64,000 nucleotides of DNA, from contig CAIPQN010000040.1 of the NCBI GenBank assembly GCA_903867225.1, forward strand, positions 1 to 64,000. The letters run 5' to 3'. Positions within the stretch are counted from its first letter, which is position 1; each line of letters opens with the position of its first letter. Position numbers and translations under genes: made by a program. The notes under the pieces are model-generated. The model did not search any database. It worked only from the letters and a program-made list of their open reading frames with translations, and was not told the DNA's origin. The stretch comes from an uncultured Pseudomonadota bacterium (GTDB taxonomy: Bacteria > Pseudomonadota > Gammaproteobacteria > Methylococcales > Methylomonadaceae). Below are positions 44,747-53,340 of this stretch, piece by piece.

Positions 44747-47179
44747 TTAGTCATCTTGGCTGTAAGAGCTGTAATGACTAGGATTGGCGCAATTTTGAAA
44801 ACGTGAATATGCACCTTGGAACATTAACCTGACCGTACCAAGTGGACCATTTCTTTGTTTGCCAATAATCAATTCTGCGGTGCCTTTATCGGGACTATTT
44901 TCGTTATAAACTTCGTCGCGGTAAATGAACAAAATCAAATCTGCGTCTTGCTCAATCGCGCCAGAATCACGCAAATCAGACATTACTGGACGTTTGTTTG
45001 GACGTTGTTCTAAATTTCGATTAAGTTGCGATAACGCAATTACGGGTACATTTAATTCTTTTGCCAACGCTTTCAAACCACGCGAAATATCTGAAATTTG
45101 CTGTACTCGACTTTCACCGCTGGTGGGTGAATTCATCAACTGCAAATAATCGACGACAATCAAGCCTAATTGTCCGTGTTCACGCGCTAAACGTCGCGCT
45201 CTTGCCCGAATTTCACTCGGCGTAAGCGCAGCACTATCATCAATGAAAATCTTGGTACTATTTAGCATCGTCAATGCCATCGTTAAACGAGGCCAATCGT
45301 TATCATCCAAATCACCTGAACGTACACGTTGTTGCTCAATGCCGCCAAGCGACGACATCATTCGCATAACAATAGCATCGCCTGGCATTTCCATACTGAA
45401 TACCGCGACGGGTTTTTCATTTTTAATCGCAAAGTTTTCAGCGATATTCATCGCCACTGTCGTGTTATGAACAACCGTCATATCTTCGAGAAGAAATAAT
45501 TTATTGCCGTCAATTTCAAAACCGAAATACTCATCTTCGCAGTCAATCTCAACACTAATACCAGTTTGATTCCATGAGCGATTGCAAGTCCATGGTTTAG
45601 CTTTTTTGCGTTCAATTTTTACTGGAATTTCATCAACATTGCCAAAGAAACGCACGCGATAAACCGTTGTTTCAAAATTGATTTCAGCAATCGTTGCTTG
45701 TTTTTCAATCAACGAGGTGCGATAACCTAAACTGTCGCACAAAAATTTAATTTGTGTCGCCAATGCTAAACTATTTTGCGTAATTTCATACCCGCCACAG
45801 GCTTTATCATAATGCCCGTCGCTATCCATCAGCCCTGCTAATAATTCCAAACGATTGGCGCGTGAATTGATAATAAATGCTTCTGGAATATGCTTGTTGC
45901 CGATTAAATTGAGATCATTTAATACACTGGTCAACGAATACCGTTTTTTGTAATCACCACCTTGAATACCAGAGGTAACACCGTACATTGGGCATTTACC
46001 TTGAGCTATTTGTGAGGTTAATTGCAAACCAAGCTCTTCAGCATATTGTGATAAAAATTGCTCAATTTCTAAATCTTGTGAACTAATGCGAACATCTTGT
46101 GTATTGCCATCGCCCAACCATAAACCCAAAAAATATGGATTTATTGGCAACGCTTGTTCTGCAAAATCGACGGTAACTTTATAGCCTTTGTAATTCGATT
46201 TAAATTTTTCAGAAGCGTTCAAATACTCCAATAAAGGTAAATTTAAAACATCGCCATTTTGATGTTTGCCATCGCTACGACTGCGTTTCAAAGATAAAAT
46301 ATGTGATTCATTGACACGATAATCAATCGCTTTATTTTGGCGAATCCAATACATCGTTTCACGTCCACGCGCCAACGATAAAACATGGCGGGGTGTTGAA
46401 TCGTCGCCCATTAAACAATCACCAACTTCAATATCTTCGACATTTTTAATTTCACCCGAATAGAGCAAAATCTTTGTACCTTTACCAAAGCATTTACCCA
46501 TCGACGGTCTACCTGCAACAATAATCAAATCGGCAGGTTGCAAACCAGAAGTCAGTGTATCTAAATCATCGAAACCCGTTGATGCCCCTGTCATTGAACC
46601 ATCGAGTTCTGCGAGTAATTCAATTTTTTCAATCGTTTTTTTTGCCAATGCCCGAATACCAACAAAACCACCTTCATCAGATTTCTGCGTTTGTTCGGCA
46701 ATTTTAAAAACTAATTTTTCTGCATTTTCGAGTAGCTCTTGTGTCGATTGTCCTTCAGTTTGATAAACCGAATTTGCAATCGTCGTTCCCGCGCTAATCA
46801 ATTGGCGTAACACCGATTTGTCACGCACGATATTAGCGTAAGCAGCAACATTTGTGGCGCACGGCGTATCTTTTGACAACACAATTAAATAAGACAAACC
46901 ACCAACCGCGTCTAAATGTCCTAACGATTTCAATGATTCTGACAGCGTAATAATATCAAACGGAATTTGTTGTTCGGCTAATTGGGCGATGGTACGAAAA
47001 ATAAGTTTGTGCGAACGCAGGTAAAAATCGACTTCCGAAATTTTATCGGCAACTGTATCCCATGCGCCATTTTCAATAATTAACGACCCCAAAACAGACT
47101 GTTCAGCATGTATAGAATTCGGTGGGGATTTTAGAGAATCGAGGGTGTGATCTCGTTCAAGTAAATAGCTTTCTGACAT
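44747..47179 (-). CDS. dnaB: Replicative DNA helicase DnaB, interrupted by an intein
   Basis: DnaB is the hexameric 5'-3' helicase of the replication fork. The 810-residue precursor consists of an N-extein (1-229: N-terminal domain and the start of the RecA-type motor), a 343-residue intein (230-572) and a C-extein (573-810). Removal of the intein joins GRPSMGK to TTVAMN and restores the Walker A motif GRPSMGKTT, giving a helicase of 467 residues, the normal DnaB length. Walker B (GLIVVDYLQLM) and the DnaB5-like ends are intact. Without splicing the helicase would be dead, so the intein must be active. The rplI gene usually found upstream is absent. Confidence 0.95.
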   Translation of the reverse strand: MSESYLLERDHTLDSLKSPPNSIHAEQSVLGSLIIENGAWDTVADKISEVDFYLRSHKLIFRTIAQLAEQQIPFDIITLSESLKSLGHLDAVGGLSYLIVLSKDTPCATNVAAYANIVRDKSVLRQLISAGTTIANSVYQTEGQSTQELLENAEKLVFKIAEQTQKSDEGGFVGIRALAKKTIEKIELLAELDGSMTGASTGFDDLDTLTSGLQPADLIIVAGRPSMGKCFGKGTKILLYSGEIKNVEDIEVGDCLMGDDSTPRHVLSLARGRETMYWIRQNKAIDYRVNESHILSLKRSRSDGKHQNGDVLNLPLLEYLNASEKFKSNYKGYKVTVDFAEQALPINPYFLGLWLGDGNTQDVRISSQDLEIEQFLSQYAEELGLQLTSQIAQGKCPMYGVTSGIQGGDYKKRYSLTSVLNDLNLIGNKHIPEAFIINSRANRLELLAGLMDSDGHYDKACGGYEITQNSLALATQIKFLCDSLGYRTSLIEKQATIAEINFETTVYRVRFFGNVDEIPVKIERKKAKPWTCNRSWNQTGISVEIDCEDEYFGFEIDGNKLFLLEDMTVVHNTTVAMNIAENFAIKNEKPVAVFSMEMPGDAIVMRMMSSLGGIEQQRVRSGDLDDNDWPRLTMALTMLNSTKIFIDDSAALTPSEIRARARRLAREHGQLGLIVVDYLQLMNSPTSGESRVQQISDISRGLKALAKELNVPVIALSQLNRNLEQRPNKRPVMSDLRDSGAIEQDADLILFIYRDEVYNENSPDKGTAELIIGKQRNGPLGTVRLMFQGAYSRFQNCANPSHYSSYSQDD
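45464..46492 (-). mobile_element. Intein with LAGLIDADG-type homing endonuclease at the DnaB Walker A site
   Basis: The element starts with Cys (residue 230 of the precursor, CFGKGTKILLYSGEIKNVED, splicing block A) and ends with VVHN (569-572), followed by Thr as the first C-extein residue. NESHILSL is a block B-like segment. Two dodecapeptide motifs of the endonuclease are visible: LGLWLGDGNT (351-360) and LLAGLMDSDGHY (446-457), each with an acidic residue at the catalytic position, so the endonuclease may still be active. Insertion lies directly behind the Walker A Lys, a site known for DnaB inteins. Base composition resembles its host gene. Confidence 0.93.
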
Positions 47180-47217
47180 GGTTGCTCTGGATAATGAATC
47201 AAATCAATACGGCGAAA

Positions 47218-47249
47218 AAAAGCGCGGTTTCTTCGTTAAACCACGCTTT
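47218..47249 (-). terminator. Terminator-like hairpin in the dnaB leader
   Basis: AAAGCG-GGTTT and AAACC-CGCTTT form a stem around seven bases; on the minus strand it is followed by a T-run (CGCTTTTTTT). It lies only about 40 bases before the dnaB start, where no upstream minus-strand gene is present in the window, so it could attenuate dnaB. Confidence 0.5.
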
Positions 47250-47450
47250 GTTAATCTTTCAATTTTTTTATTTCTCTGTGAATTCGAGCAGAAGTTTAGC
47301 AGAAAAGTCATTGCTAAACTACGTTGACAGATGGCAAAAAATCGTCATTACACAGTAAAAAATGCACCTTGTTTTTAAACTTATTACCCACATAATAAGG
47401 ACGACGCAACTGCGTTTTCTTTTATAAACAACAATCTCGGAGAATACAAA

Positions 47451-48026
47451 ATGGCAGTTTCATTAAGCAAAGGCGGCAACGTTAATTTAAGTAAAGAAGC
47501 CCCAAATTTGAACAAAATCGTGGTGGGTTTAGGTTGGGCAGAGCGTTCAACAGACGGCGCGGCATTCGATTTAGACGCAAACGCTTTTTTATTAAAAGCA
47601 GACGGTAAAGTGCGTAACGATGGCGATTTTTGTTTTTATAACAATAAAATTGTCGCTGACGGTGCGGTTCAACACGCTGGTGATAATAAAACTGGAGCGG
47701 GTGAGGGCGATGACGAAACAGTTAAAGTTGAATTATCAAAAGTGCCAGCGGATGTAGACAGAATCACGTTTTGCGTCACGATTCACGAAGGCGAAACGCG
47801 TCACCAAAATTTTGGACAAGTTAGAAACGCTTACATTCGCGTGATTAACGAAGACGGCGGCGTGGAATTAGCACGTTATGACTTGAGCGAAGATGCGTCA
47901 GTTGAAACGGCAATGATTTTCGGTGAATTGTATCGCAACGCAGGCGATTGGAAATTTCGTGCGGTAGGACAAGGTTTTGCAGGCGGATTAGCTCCTTTAG
48001 CAACTTCATTTGGTGTAAGTGTTTAG
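47451..48026 (+). CDS. terD: TerD-family protein, copy 1
   Basis: TerD-family proteins bind calcium and occur in tellurite-resistance and stress-response clusters; their biochemical function is unsettled. The 191-residue product has the family start [18 protein letters not shown], the DxD block [12 protein letters not shown] and the calcium-binding [20 protein letters not shown] precedes the ATG. Length is standard (about 192). The start of the next terD-like gene is 9 bases behind its stop. The terZABC genes are not in the window. Confidence 0.9.
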   Translation: MAVSLSKGGNVNLSKEAPNLNKIVVGLGWAERSTDGAAFDLDANAFLLKADGKVRNDGDFCFYNNKIVADGAVQHAGDNKTGAGEGDDETVKVELSKVPADVDRITFCVTIHEGETRHQNFGQVRNAYIRVINEDGGVELARYDLSEDASVETAMIFGELYRNAGDWKFRAVGQGFAGGLAPLATSFGVSV

Positions 48027-48034
48027 GATTAAAA

Positions 48035-48634
48035 ATGGCAATTAATTTAGAAAAAGGGCAGAAAATTTCGCTCGAAAAAGAATCTGGTAAAACGCTCACG
48101 AAAGTTGTGATGGGTTTAGGCTGGGACGCAAAATCGTCGGGCGAGAAAAAAAGTTTATTGGGCGGCTTATTTGGTGGCGGTGCAAACGAAAGTGCTATTG
48201 ATTTAGATGCGTCTTGCATTATGTTTGCAGGCAATAAACCAGTTGATGCGGTTTTTTTCGGACAACTAAAGAGCAAAGACGGAAGCGTTTCTCACAGTGG
48301 TGATAATCGTACAGGCAAAGGCGATGGCGACGACGAGCAAATTGTCGTGGATTTAAGTCGCGTACCTGAATCTGTGACGGCATTAGTGTTCACAGTAAAT
48401 TCATTTACTGGGCAAACATTTGACTTGGTTGAAAATGCGTATTGTCGTTTGCTCGATGGTGGCAATCAGAATGAAGTTGCACGTTACACATTAACTTCAC
48501 AAGGCGCACATACCGCGCAAATTATGGCGAAACTGTATCGACATAATGGTGAATGGAAAATGCACGCGATTGGTGAAAATGCGACAGGTCGCACGATTAA
48601 CGATTTGTTCCAACCGATTAGTTTGTTGTTATGA
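48035..48634 (+). CDS. TerD-family protein, copy 2
   Basis: From ATG 48035 (AGGAT upstream) the product has 199 residues, [18 protein letters not shown], followed by [13 protein letters not shown] and the calcium motif [14 protein letters not shown]. It differs from copy 1 by a Gly/Ser/Lys-rich insertion ([12 protein letters not shown], about residues 40-52) before the first acidic block, a feature of the TerX/TerE-like branch. The longer frame starting at 47948 runs back into copy 1 and is not used. Its stop overlaps the creA start by four bases. Confidence 0.88.
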   Translation: MAINLEKGQKISLEKESGKTLTKVVMGLGWDAKSSGEKKSLLGGLFGGGANESAIDLDASCIMFAGNKPVDAVFFGQLKSKDGSVSHSGDNRTGKGDGDDEQIVVDLSRVPESVTALVFTVNSFTGQTFDLVENAYCRLLDGGNQNEVARYTLTSQGAHTAQIMAKLYRHNGEWKMHAIGENATGRTINDLFQPISLLL

Positions 48635-49098
48635 AACGTTCAATGAAAATTTTAGCGGCTGGTTTGTTGGCGACATTTGCATTTTCCGCCGTCGCTGATG
48701 AAATTGGCGAAGTTTCGACGACGTTTAATCTCCTTAGTCCAAACAGTAAAATTGTGATTGAAGCCTTCGACGATCCCGAAGTGGCTGGTGTAACGTGTCA
48801 TGTTTCAAAAGCAAAAACAGGTGGTGTCAAAGGTGCTGTTGGTTTGGCGGAAGACCCGTCAGAAGCTTCGATTGCCTGTCGGCAAATCGGTGCGATTGAT
48901 GTTAGTAAACTAGGAAATTTGAAAAATGGCGATGTCGTTTTTAAAGAAAATCGCTCGTTGATTTTCAAAACCTTGCAAGTAGTGCGTTTCTTAGATAAAA
49001 AACGAAATGTGCTGATTTACTTGGTTTACAGCGATAAATTGATTGACGGTTCACCGAAAAATTCGATTTCTTCGGTACCGATTATGAAGTGGAATTAA
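48631..49098 (+). CDS. creA: CreA-family periplasmic protein
   Basis: The 155-residue product has a Sec signal peptide (about 1-22, cleaved after SAVA) and the CreA core ([53 protein letters not shown]) with two conserved cysteines. CreA is widespread in proteobacteria but its function is unknown. In E. coli it precedes the creBCD regulatory genes; here it is translationally coupled (ATGA) to a terD-like gene instead. A strong terminator follows. Confidence 0.9.
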   Translation: MKRSMKILAAGLLATFAFSAVADEIGEVSTTFNLLSPNSKIVIEAFDDPEVAGVTCHVSKAKTGGVKGAVGLAEDPSEASIACRQIGAIDVSKLGNLKNGDVVFKENRSLIFKTLQVVRFLDKKRNVLIYLVYSDKLIDGSPKNSISSVPIMKWN

Positions 49099-49111
49099 AC
49101 CGCTTTAAAAC

Positions 49112-49146
49112 AAAAAGGCTCAAAGCATTACGCTTTGAGCCTTTTT
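49112..49146 (+). terminator. Bidirectional intrinsic terminator between creA and sgaA
   Basis: AAAAAGGCTCAAAGC pairs with GCTTTGAGCCTTTTT over a loop of about five bases. A-run and T-run suit both convergent genes. Confidence 0.92.
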
Positions 49147-49168
49147 CATTTAGCGATTTTAAAAAAAC

Positions 49169-50338
49169 TTACTTCGCTGCTGTCGAACGATAATACTCAA
49201 TCGCCGCACCAACACCGCTACCTGCTCTGATGTTAAATCCACAATCTAACATTGCCATTTCAGCCCCAGCAATTGCGCCCAACATCGAAACGTCATTCAT
49301 GTCGCCCATGTGACCGATACGGAACACTTTGCCCATCACTTCTGATAAGCCGCCGCCGAGTGAAATGTTGTAACGATTAAACGCGGTGCCAATCACTTCA
49401 CGCGCATCTTTATCCGCAGGCACAACCACAGCTGTGACAGTATTTGAATGGAAACCGTCTTGAGCGCAAGTTGTTAACCCCCACGCTGCAACAGCGCGAC
49501 GCACACCTTCGCCTAAACGGAAATGACGTGCATAAACATTGTCCAAACCTTCGGCAAATAATAAATCTAATGATTTACGCAAGCCGTACAAAATCGGTAA
49601 ATTTGGTGTGTAAGGCGTGTAACCTGTGGCGTTGTTGGTAATTTGATCTTTCAAATCTAAGAAACAACGTGGGAAAGTGGATGTTTCTGCGGCTTTCAAG
49701 GCTTTCGCGCTGAATCCTAAAAATGCACCGCCAGCTGGCAACATGAAACCTTTTTGTGAGCCGCTGATAATCGCGTCAACGCCCCATTCGTCCATTTTGA
49801 ACTCAATGCTGGCAACCGAACTCACGCCGTCAACAAACATGAAAGCTGGATGATTTGCTGCGTCCATTGCTTTACGAACGCCAGCAATATCAGACGTAAC
49901 ACCTGTTGAAGTTTCGTTATGCGTAATTAAAACAGCTTTGATTTCGTGCGCCGTATCTTCTTTTAAACGCGCTTCTAATTTGTCGAGTGGAACGCCTGTT
50001 CCCCAAGGTTCTTCGTGCAATTCCACTTGAAAACCTAAACGAGTTGCCATATTCGCCCACAAATGCGCGAATTGTCCAAAACGGTAAATTAAAACTTTAT
50101 CGCCTTGATTTAAAACGTTAGTGAAGGCAACTTCCCAACCCGCTGTCCCTGTTGCAGGAAAAATGAATGCTTGTCCTGTGGTTGTACCGAAAACTTTTTT
50201 CAAATCTTCTAACAATGGCGCAAACAATTTTGGAAACACAGGTGAACGGTGATCTTCCATTGGAACGTGCATTGCGTTTAAAACTTCGTTCGGCACATTG
50301 GTTGGACCTGGGATATAGAGGTGGTTACGACCAGCCAT
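49169..50338 (-). CDS. sgaA: Serine-glyoxylate aminotransferase (SgaA-type)
   Basis: This PLP enzyme transfers the amino group of serine (or alanine) to glyoxylate, giving hydroxypyruvate and glycine; in methylotrophs it belongs to the serine cycle or to glyoxylate and C2 salvage. The 389-residue class V aminotransferase starts GRNHLYIPGPTNVPNEVL, has FPATGTAGWEVA, FVDGVSSVASIEF and the PLP lysine in SGSQKGFMLPAGG. AAGAGAGAA precedes the ATG. No other serine-cycle gene is adjacent, so a full cycle is not shown by this window. Confidence 0.9.
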   Translation of the reverse strand: MAGRNHLYIPGPTNVPNEVLNAMHVPMEDHRSPVFPKLFAPLLEDLKKVFGTTTGQAFIFPATGTAGWEVAFTNVLNQGDKVLIYRFGQFAHLWANMATRLGFQVELHEEPWGTGVPLDKLEARLKEDTAHEIKAVLITHNETSTGVTSDIAGVRKAMDAANHPAFMFVDGVSSVASIEFKMDEWGVDAIISGSQKGFMLPAGGAFLGFSAKALKAAETSTFPRCFLDLKDQITNNATGYTPYTPNLPILYGLRKSLDLLFAEGLDNVYARHFRLGEGVRRAVAAWGLTTCAQDGFHSNTVTAVVVPADKDAREVIGTAFNRYNISLGGGLSEVMGKVFRIGHMGDMNDVSMLGAIAGAEMAMLDCGFNIRAGSGVGAAIEYYRSTAAK

Positions 50339-50463
50339 GATTTTCTCTCTTATAGTTTGATGGTTGAAAAACGCGCAATCATGACATAGCGACCTTTAAT
50401 CAGCAAGATTAGCGACATATTGATTTTTCTATCAGCTTTCGTGTGGTTGGTGACTTATTTGCG

Positions 50464-50979
50464 TTACGCTGATTCGCTCAACAACGATTTAGCGTAAATG
50501 ATAGATAATAATTGAGCGCAATCTTCATGTAAATCTGCCCATGCTGTATTTAGAGTTAAACGCACCAATGCCGCAGTTGGCAAAAGTTTTTTTGTATCGG
50601 GTAATGCAGAAATCCCGACCAAATGAATCAATAAATTTTCCAATTCTGGATTATGCCCTACCAATAAAACACGTTGCGTTGTTTCGGGGCAGCTCGCTAA
50701 AACCATTTTTAATTGTTCAATGCCTGTTGCGTATAAGCGCGAATCTTCTTGAATCACCAAGCCCGCAACATTTAATTCTTGATAAATAATTCGTACTGTT
50801 TCAATCGCCCGTTTTGCGGGGGAACTAAGTAATGCGTCTGGAATTAAATGTTGTGTTTTTAGCCACGCGCCCATATTTTTTGCATCACGTTTGCCACGTT
50901 TTTTAAGCGGGCGATCAATATCGCTAACATCAATTTTTCGGTTTGATTTTGCGTGTCGAAGTAACCATAACTCTTTCAT
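50464..50979 (-). CDS. sixA: SixA-like phosphohistidine phosphatase
   Basis: The 171-residue histidine-phosphatase-superfamily protein has the catalytic RHAKS motif (Arg8-His9) at the N terminus and the second His in LLVGHNPELENLL. In E. coli SixA removes phosphate from the nitrogen-related PTS protein PtsO. It lies 10 bases behind the GNAT/nitrilase fusion gene and is probably in one operon with it. Substrate is inferred from family only. Confidence 0.85.
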   Translation of the reverse strand: MKELWLLRHAKSNRKIDVSDIDRPLKKRGKRDAKNMGAWLKTQHLIPDALLSSPAKRAIETVRIIYQELNVAGLVIQEDSRLYATGIEQLKMVLASCPETTQRVLLVGHNPELENLLIHLVGISALPDTKKLLPTAALVRLTLNTAWADLHEDCAQLLSIIYAKSLLSESA

Positions 50980-50989
50980 AAACTTTTCC

Positions 50990-52522
50990 TTAACGCCATT
51001 CTAATCGGTATAAATCTTCACGGCGTTTGGCTAAATTTTGTGCCGCACCGCGTGTTCTTGCTTGTTTTAATAAATCTAAATTCACATCTGCAATTAACGT
51101 CATTTCAGTATTTGGTGTTGCTTCTGCCAAAATCGCATCGTGTGGAAATGAGAAATCACTTGGACTAAAAATCGCTGCTTGTGCATATTGAATATCCATA
51201 TTTTCAGCGTGCGGTAAATTTCCCACACTACCTGTAATGGCTACGAAACATTCATTTTCAATGGCTCGGGCTTGAGAACAATAACGAACGCGCAAATACG
51301 CATTTTTCGTGTCTGTCCAAAAAGGGACAAAAAGAATTTGTGCGCCTTGCAATGTCGCCAATCGCGCCAATTCTGGAAATTCAGAATCGAAACAGACCAA
51401 CACCGCAATTTTGCCGCAATCTGTGTCAAATACTTTGAGCGCGTCGCCACCTTGTACGCCCCAGCAACTGACTTCGTCTGTCGTCACATGAATTTTATAT
51501 TGCGCTTCAAACGTACCATCTCGACGCAATAACCACGAAACATTGTAAAGCTCGTGATTACTGTATTCTGGCAATGAACCCGCAATAATGTTGATATTGT
51601 AAGACATCGCCATTTCAAGTAAGCCATTACGAATTTCACTACTAAAACCTGCCAATGCCCGAATCGCATCGGGTGGATGTTTGTCGTTAAATAATCCCAT
51701 CAACGGCGCACTCATGTATTCAGGGAATAACACAAAATCAGCGTGATAACCTGCCACAGCATCAATAAAAAATTCCGCATGTTTTAGTAATTCTTCAACG
51801 CTGGTTAACGTTCGCATTTGCCATTGCACGACACCCAATCGAATTACACTTTTTTTAGACGCGCCAACAGTCGGTTCTGTGTCGTTATAATCTAAATTTA
51901 CCCATTCCAGTAATGTCGCAAACCCAAACGATTCTTTGTCGATAGGTAAATAATTCGTTAATAATTTACGAACATGAAAACCGTTAGCTAATTGAAACGA
52001 TAAAACAGGGTCGAAAATTTCACGATTTTTAACTTCTTCAATGTAACGCACAGGCGTTAAATTTTCGGCGTATTTGGAATAACCAGGAATGCGTCCACCC
52101 GCGATAAATCGGCGTAAATTTAAATTACGACACAATTCTTTTCGGGCATCGTAAAGTCGCCTGCCTAAGCGCAAGCCACGATATTTTGGGTGAACAAAAA
52201 TATCCACACCGTAAAGCGTATCACCATCAGGATTATGATGGGTTAAATAGCCATCACCCGTAATTTGCGCGTAAGTGTGAGCGTCACCAAATTGGTAATA
52301 ATCCACTACCATACTTAATGCAGCCGCAACTAAAACGCCGTTATCTTCAATAACGATTTGCCCTTGAGCAAAGCGTGTAATTTGGGAAATGTATTGGTCT
52401 TTTTTCCATGCACCACCCAAATTATCGTAAACGTGTTCCATTAAAACCGCTAAATTATCGTAATCATCTAGCGTTAAATTGCGGAGTAAAAGTTTATGTT
52501 TTTTATGTTTAGTTTTTTTCAT
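50990..52522 (-). CDS. GNAT acetyltransferase - nitrilase-family amidohydrolase fusion
   Basis: The 510-residue protein joins an N-terminal GNAT domain (about 10-200; acyl-CoA loop VHPKYRGLRLGRRLYDARKE) to a C-terminal carbon-nitrogen hydrolase domain (about 227-505). The nitrilase triad is complete: Glu in VLFPEYMSAP, Lys in AQYKIHVTTDE and Cys in AVLVCFDSEFPE. Such fusions are known in bacteria and are annotated as bifunctional, but the reaction and substrate are undetermined. The hydrolase could free a small amine that the GNAT part acetylates, or the reverse. The gene is followed 10 bases later by sixA. Confidence 0.88.
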   Translation of the reverse strand: MKKTKHKKHKLLLRNLTLDDYDNLAVLMEHVYDNLGGAWKKDQYISQITRFAQGQIVIEDNGVLVAAALSMVVDYYQFGDAHTYAQITGDGYLTHHNPDGDTLYGVDIFVHPKYRGLRLGRRLYDARKELCRNLNLRRFIAGGRIPGYSKYAENLTPVRYIEEVKNREIFDPVLSFQLANGFHVRKLLTNYLPIDKESFGFATLLEWVNLDYNDTEPTVGASKKSVIRLGVVQWQMRTLTSVEELLKHAEFFIDAVAGYHADFVLFPEYMSAPLMGLFNDKHPPDAIRALAGFSSEIRNGLLEMAMSYNINIIAGSLPEYSNHELYNVSWLLRRDGTFEAQYKIHVTTDEVSCWGVQGGDALKVFDTDCGKIAVLVCFDSEFPELARLATLQGAQILFVPFWTDTKNAYLRVRYCSQARAIENECFVAITGSVGNLPHAENMDIQYAQAAIFSPSDFSFPHDAILAEATPNTEMTLIADVNLDLLKQARTRGAAQNLAKRREDLYRLEWR

Positions 52523-52746
52523 AGTCTTTAGATTGTAATATTCATTTTTGACAATGAAATGACATCAATTATTTTTGCCAAATATAGCACGATTTATTTC
52601 AATCAAATCCTTTAAAAATCAAAACGATATTTGATTTATCAAATAAATAACATGAGCTTGACGCTGTATCGTAATCGAATCGACACGCAACTGAAATAGA
52701 ACCTAGTTAATCTTTTATCTAGTTTTAAATTTATATGGGACATTAG

Positions 52747-53205
52747 ATGCCACATTTTGCAAGTTTCAATAATATATCTGCTCAATTCGATTCGTTAATC
52801 CATGATAATCGCCAGCATTCGGAAATACATATTCCTGTTTCCAGCAAACATTATATTTCTGCGTCAATTAGTCGCATTGGTTTGTTTAAAACGGGAGGAA
52901 TTAACGTTGAGTTAGTGAGCATCAATAAATCTGGGGCGTTATTTAGCACACCACATCATTCGCTGATTAAATCACTAGAAAAAGATATAACGATTGAATT
53001 GCAGTTGAGCGGACAGCATTTTGAATACGAAGCGCACGTTGTTCGTCAAGACTCAATCAACAATTTGTACGGCATTAAATTTACCGAATCCATTGAAGCG
53101 GTGGATAAGTATTTGGTATCGCTTAATGTTCATCCGCAACACGAATTAAATATGCTCCCCGACAACAGTTCCGTGTGGTTGGATTTAGTACCAGTGCCAG
53201 CGTAA
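52747..53205 (+). CDS. Probable PilZ-like domain protein
   Basis: The 152-residue cytoplasmic protein shows a beta-strand pattern like a PilZ domain: VELVSINKSGALFST resembles the (D/N)xSxxG strand, and EYEAHVVRQDSINNLYGIKFTE resembles the later hydrophobic strands with the Gly-Val/Ile-Phe ending. The upstream Arg motif is not obvious, so cyclic di-GMP binding is uncertain. The ribosome binding site is weak (GGGACATTAG). The gene stands alone, followed by a terminator, and faces fliK. Confidence 0.55.
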   Translation: MPHFASFNNISAQFDSLIHDNRQHSEIHIPVSSKHYISASISRIGLFKTGGINVELVSINKSGALFSTPHHSLIKSLEKDITIELQLSGQHFEYEAHVVRQDSINNLYGIKFTESIEAVDKYLVSLNVHPQHELNMLPDNSSVWLDLVPVPA

Positions 53206-53212
53206 AAATGGT

Positions 53213-53254
53213 CACACAAAAAAAAGCGCGAATTTTTCGTGCTTTTTTTGTGTG
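53213..53254 (+). terminator. Intrinsic terminator behind the PilZ-like gene
   Basis: CACACAAAAAAAAGC pairs with GCTTTTTTTGTGTG, with additional CG pairs near the loop. It stops transcription from the PilZ-like gene. Confidence 0.82.
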
Positions 53255-53340
53255 CGTTAGTGCGTCAATGAAAATTTCAAATCAAATAGTTGTATCTTTT
53301 AGATGTATCAAACAACAATTTAAAAAACTCACTCAGCAAA

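Noticed and set aside
47324-47346. TTGACA before terD as a promoter
   Set aside because: The -35 box is perfect, but at 16-18 bases there is no acceptable TATAAT-like -10 box.
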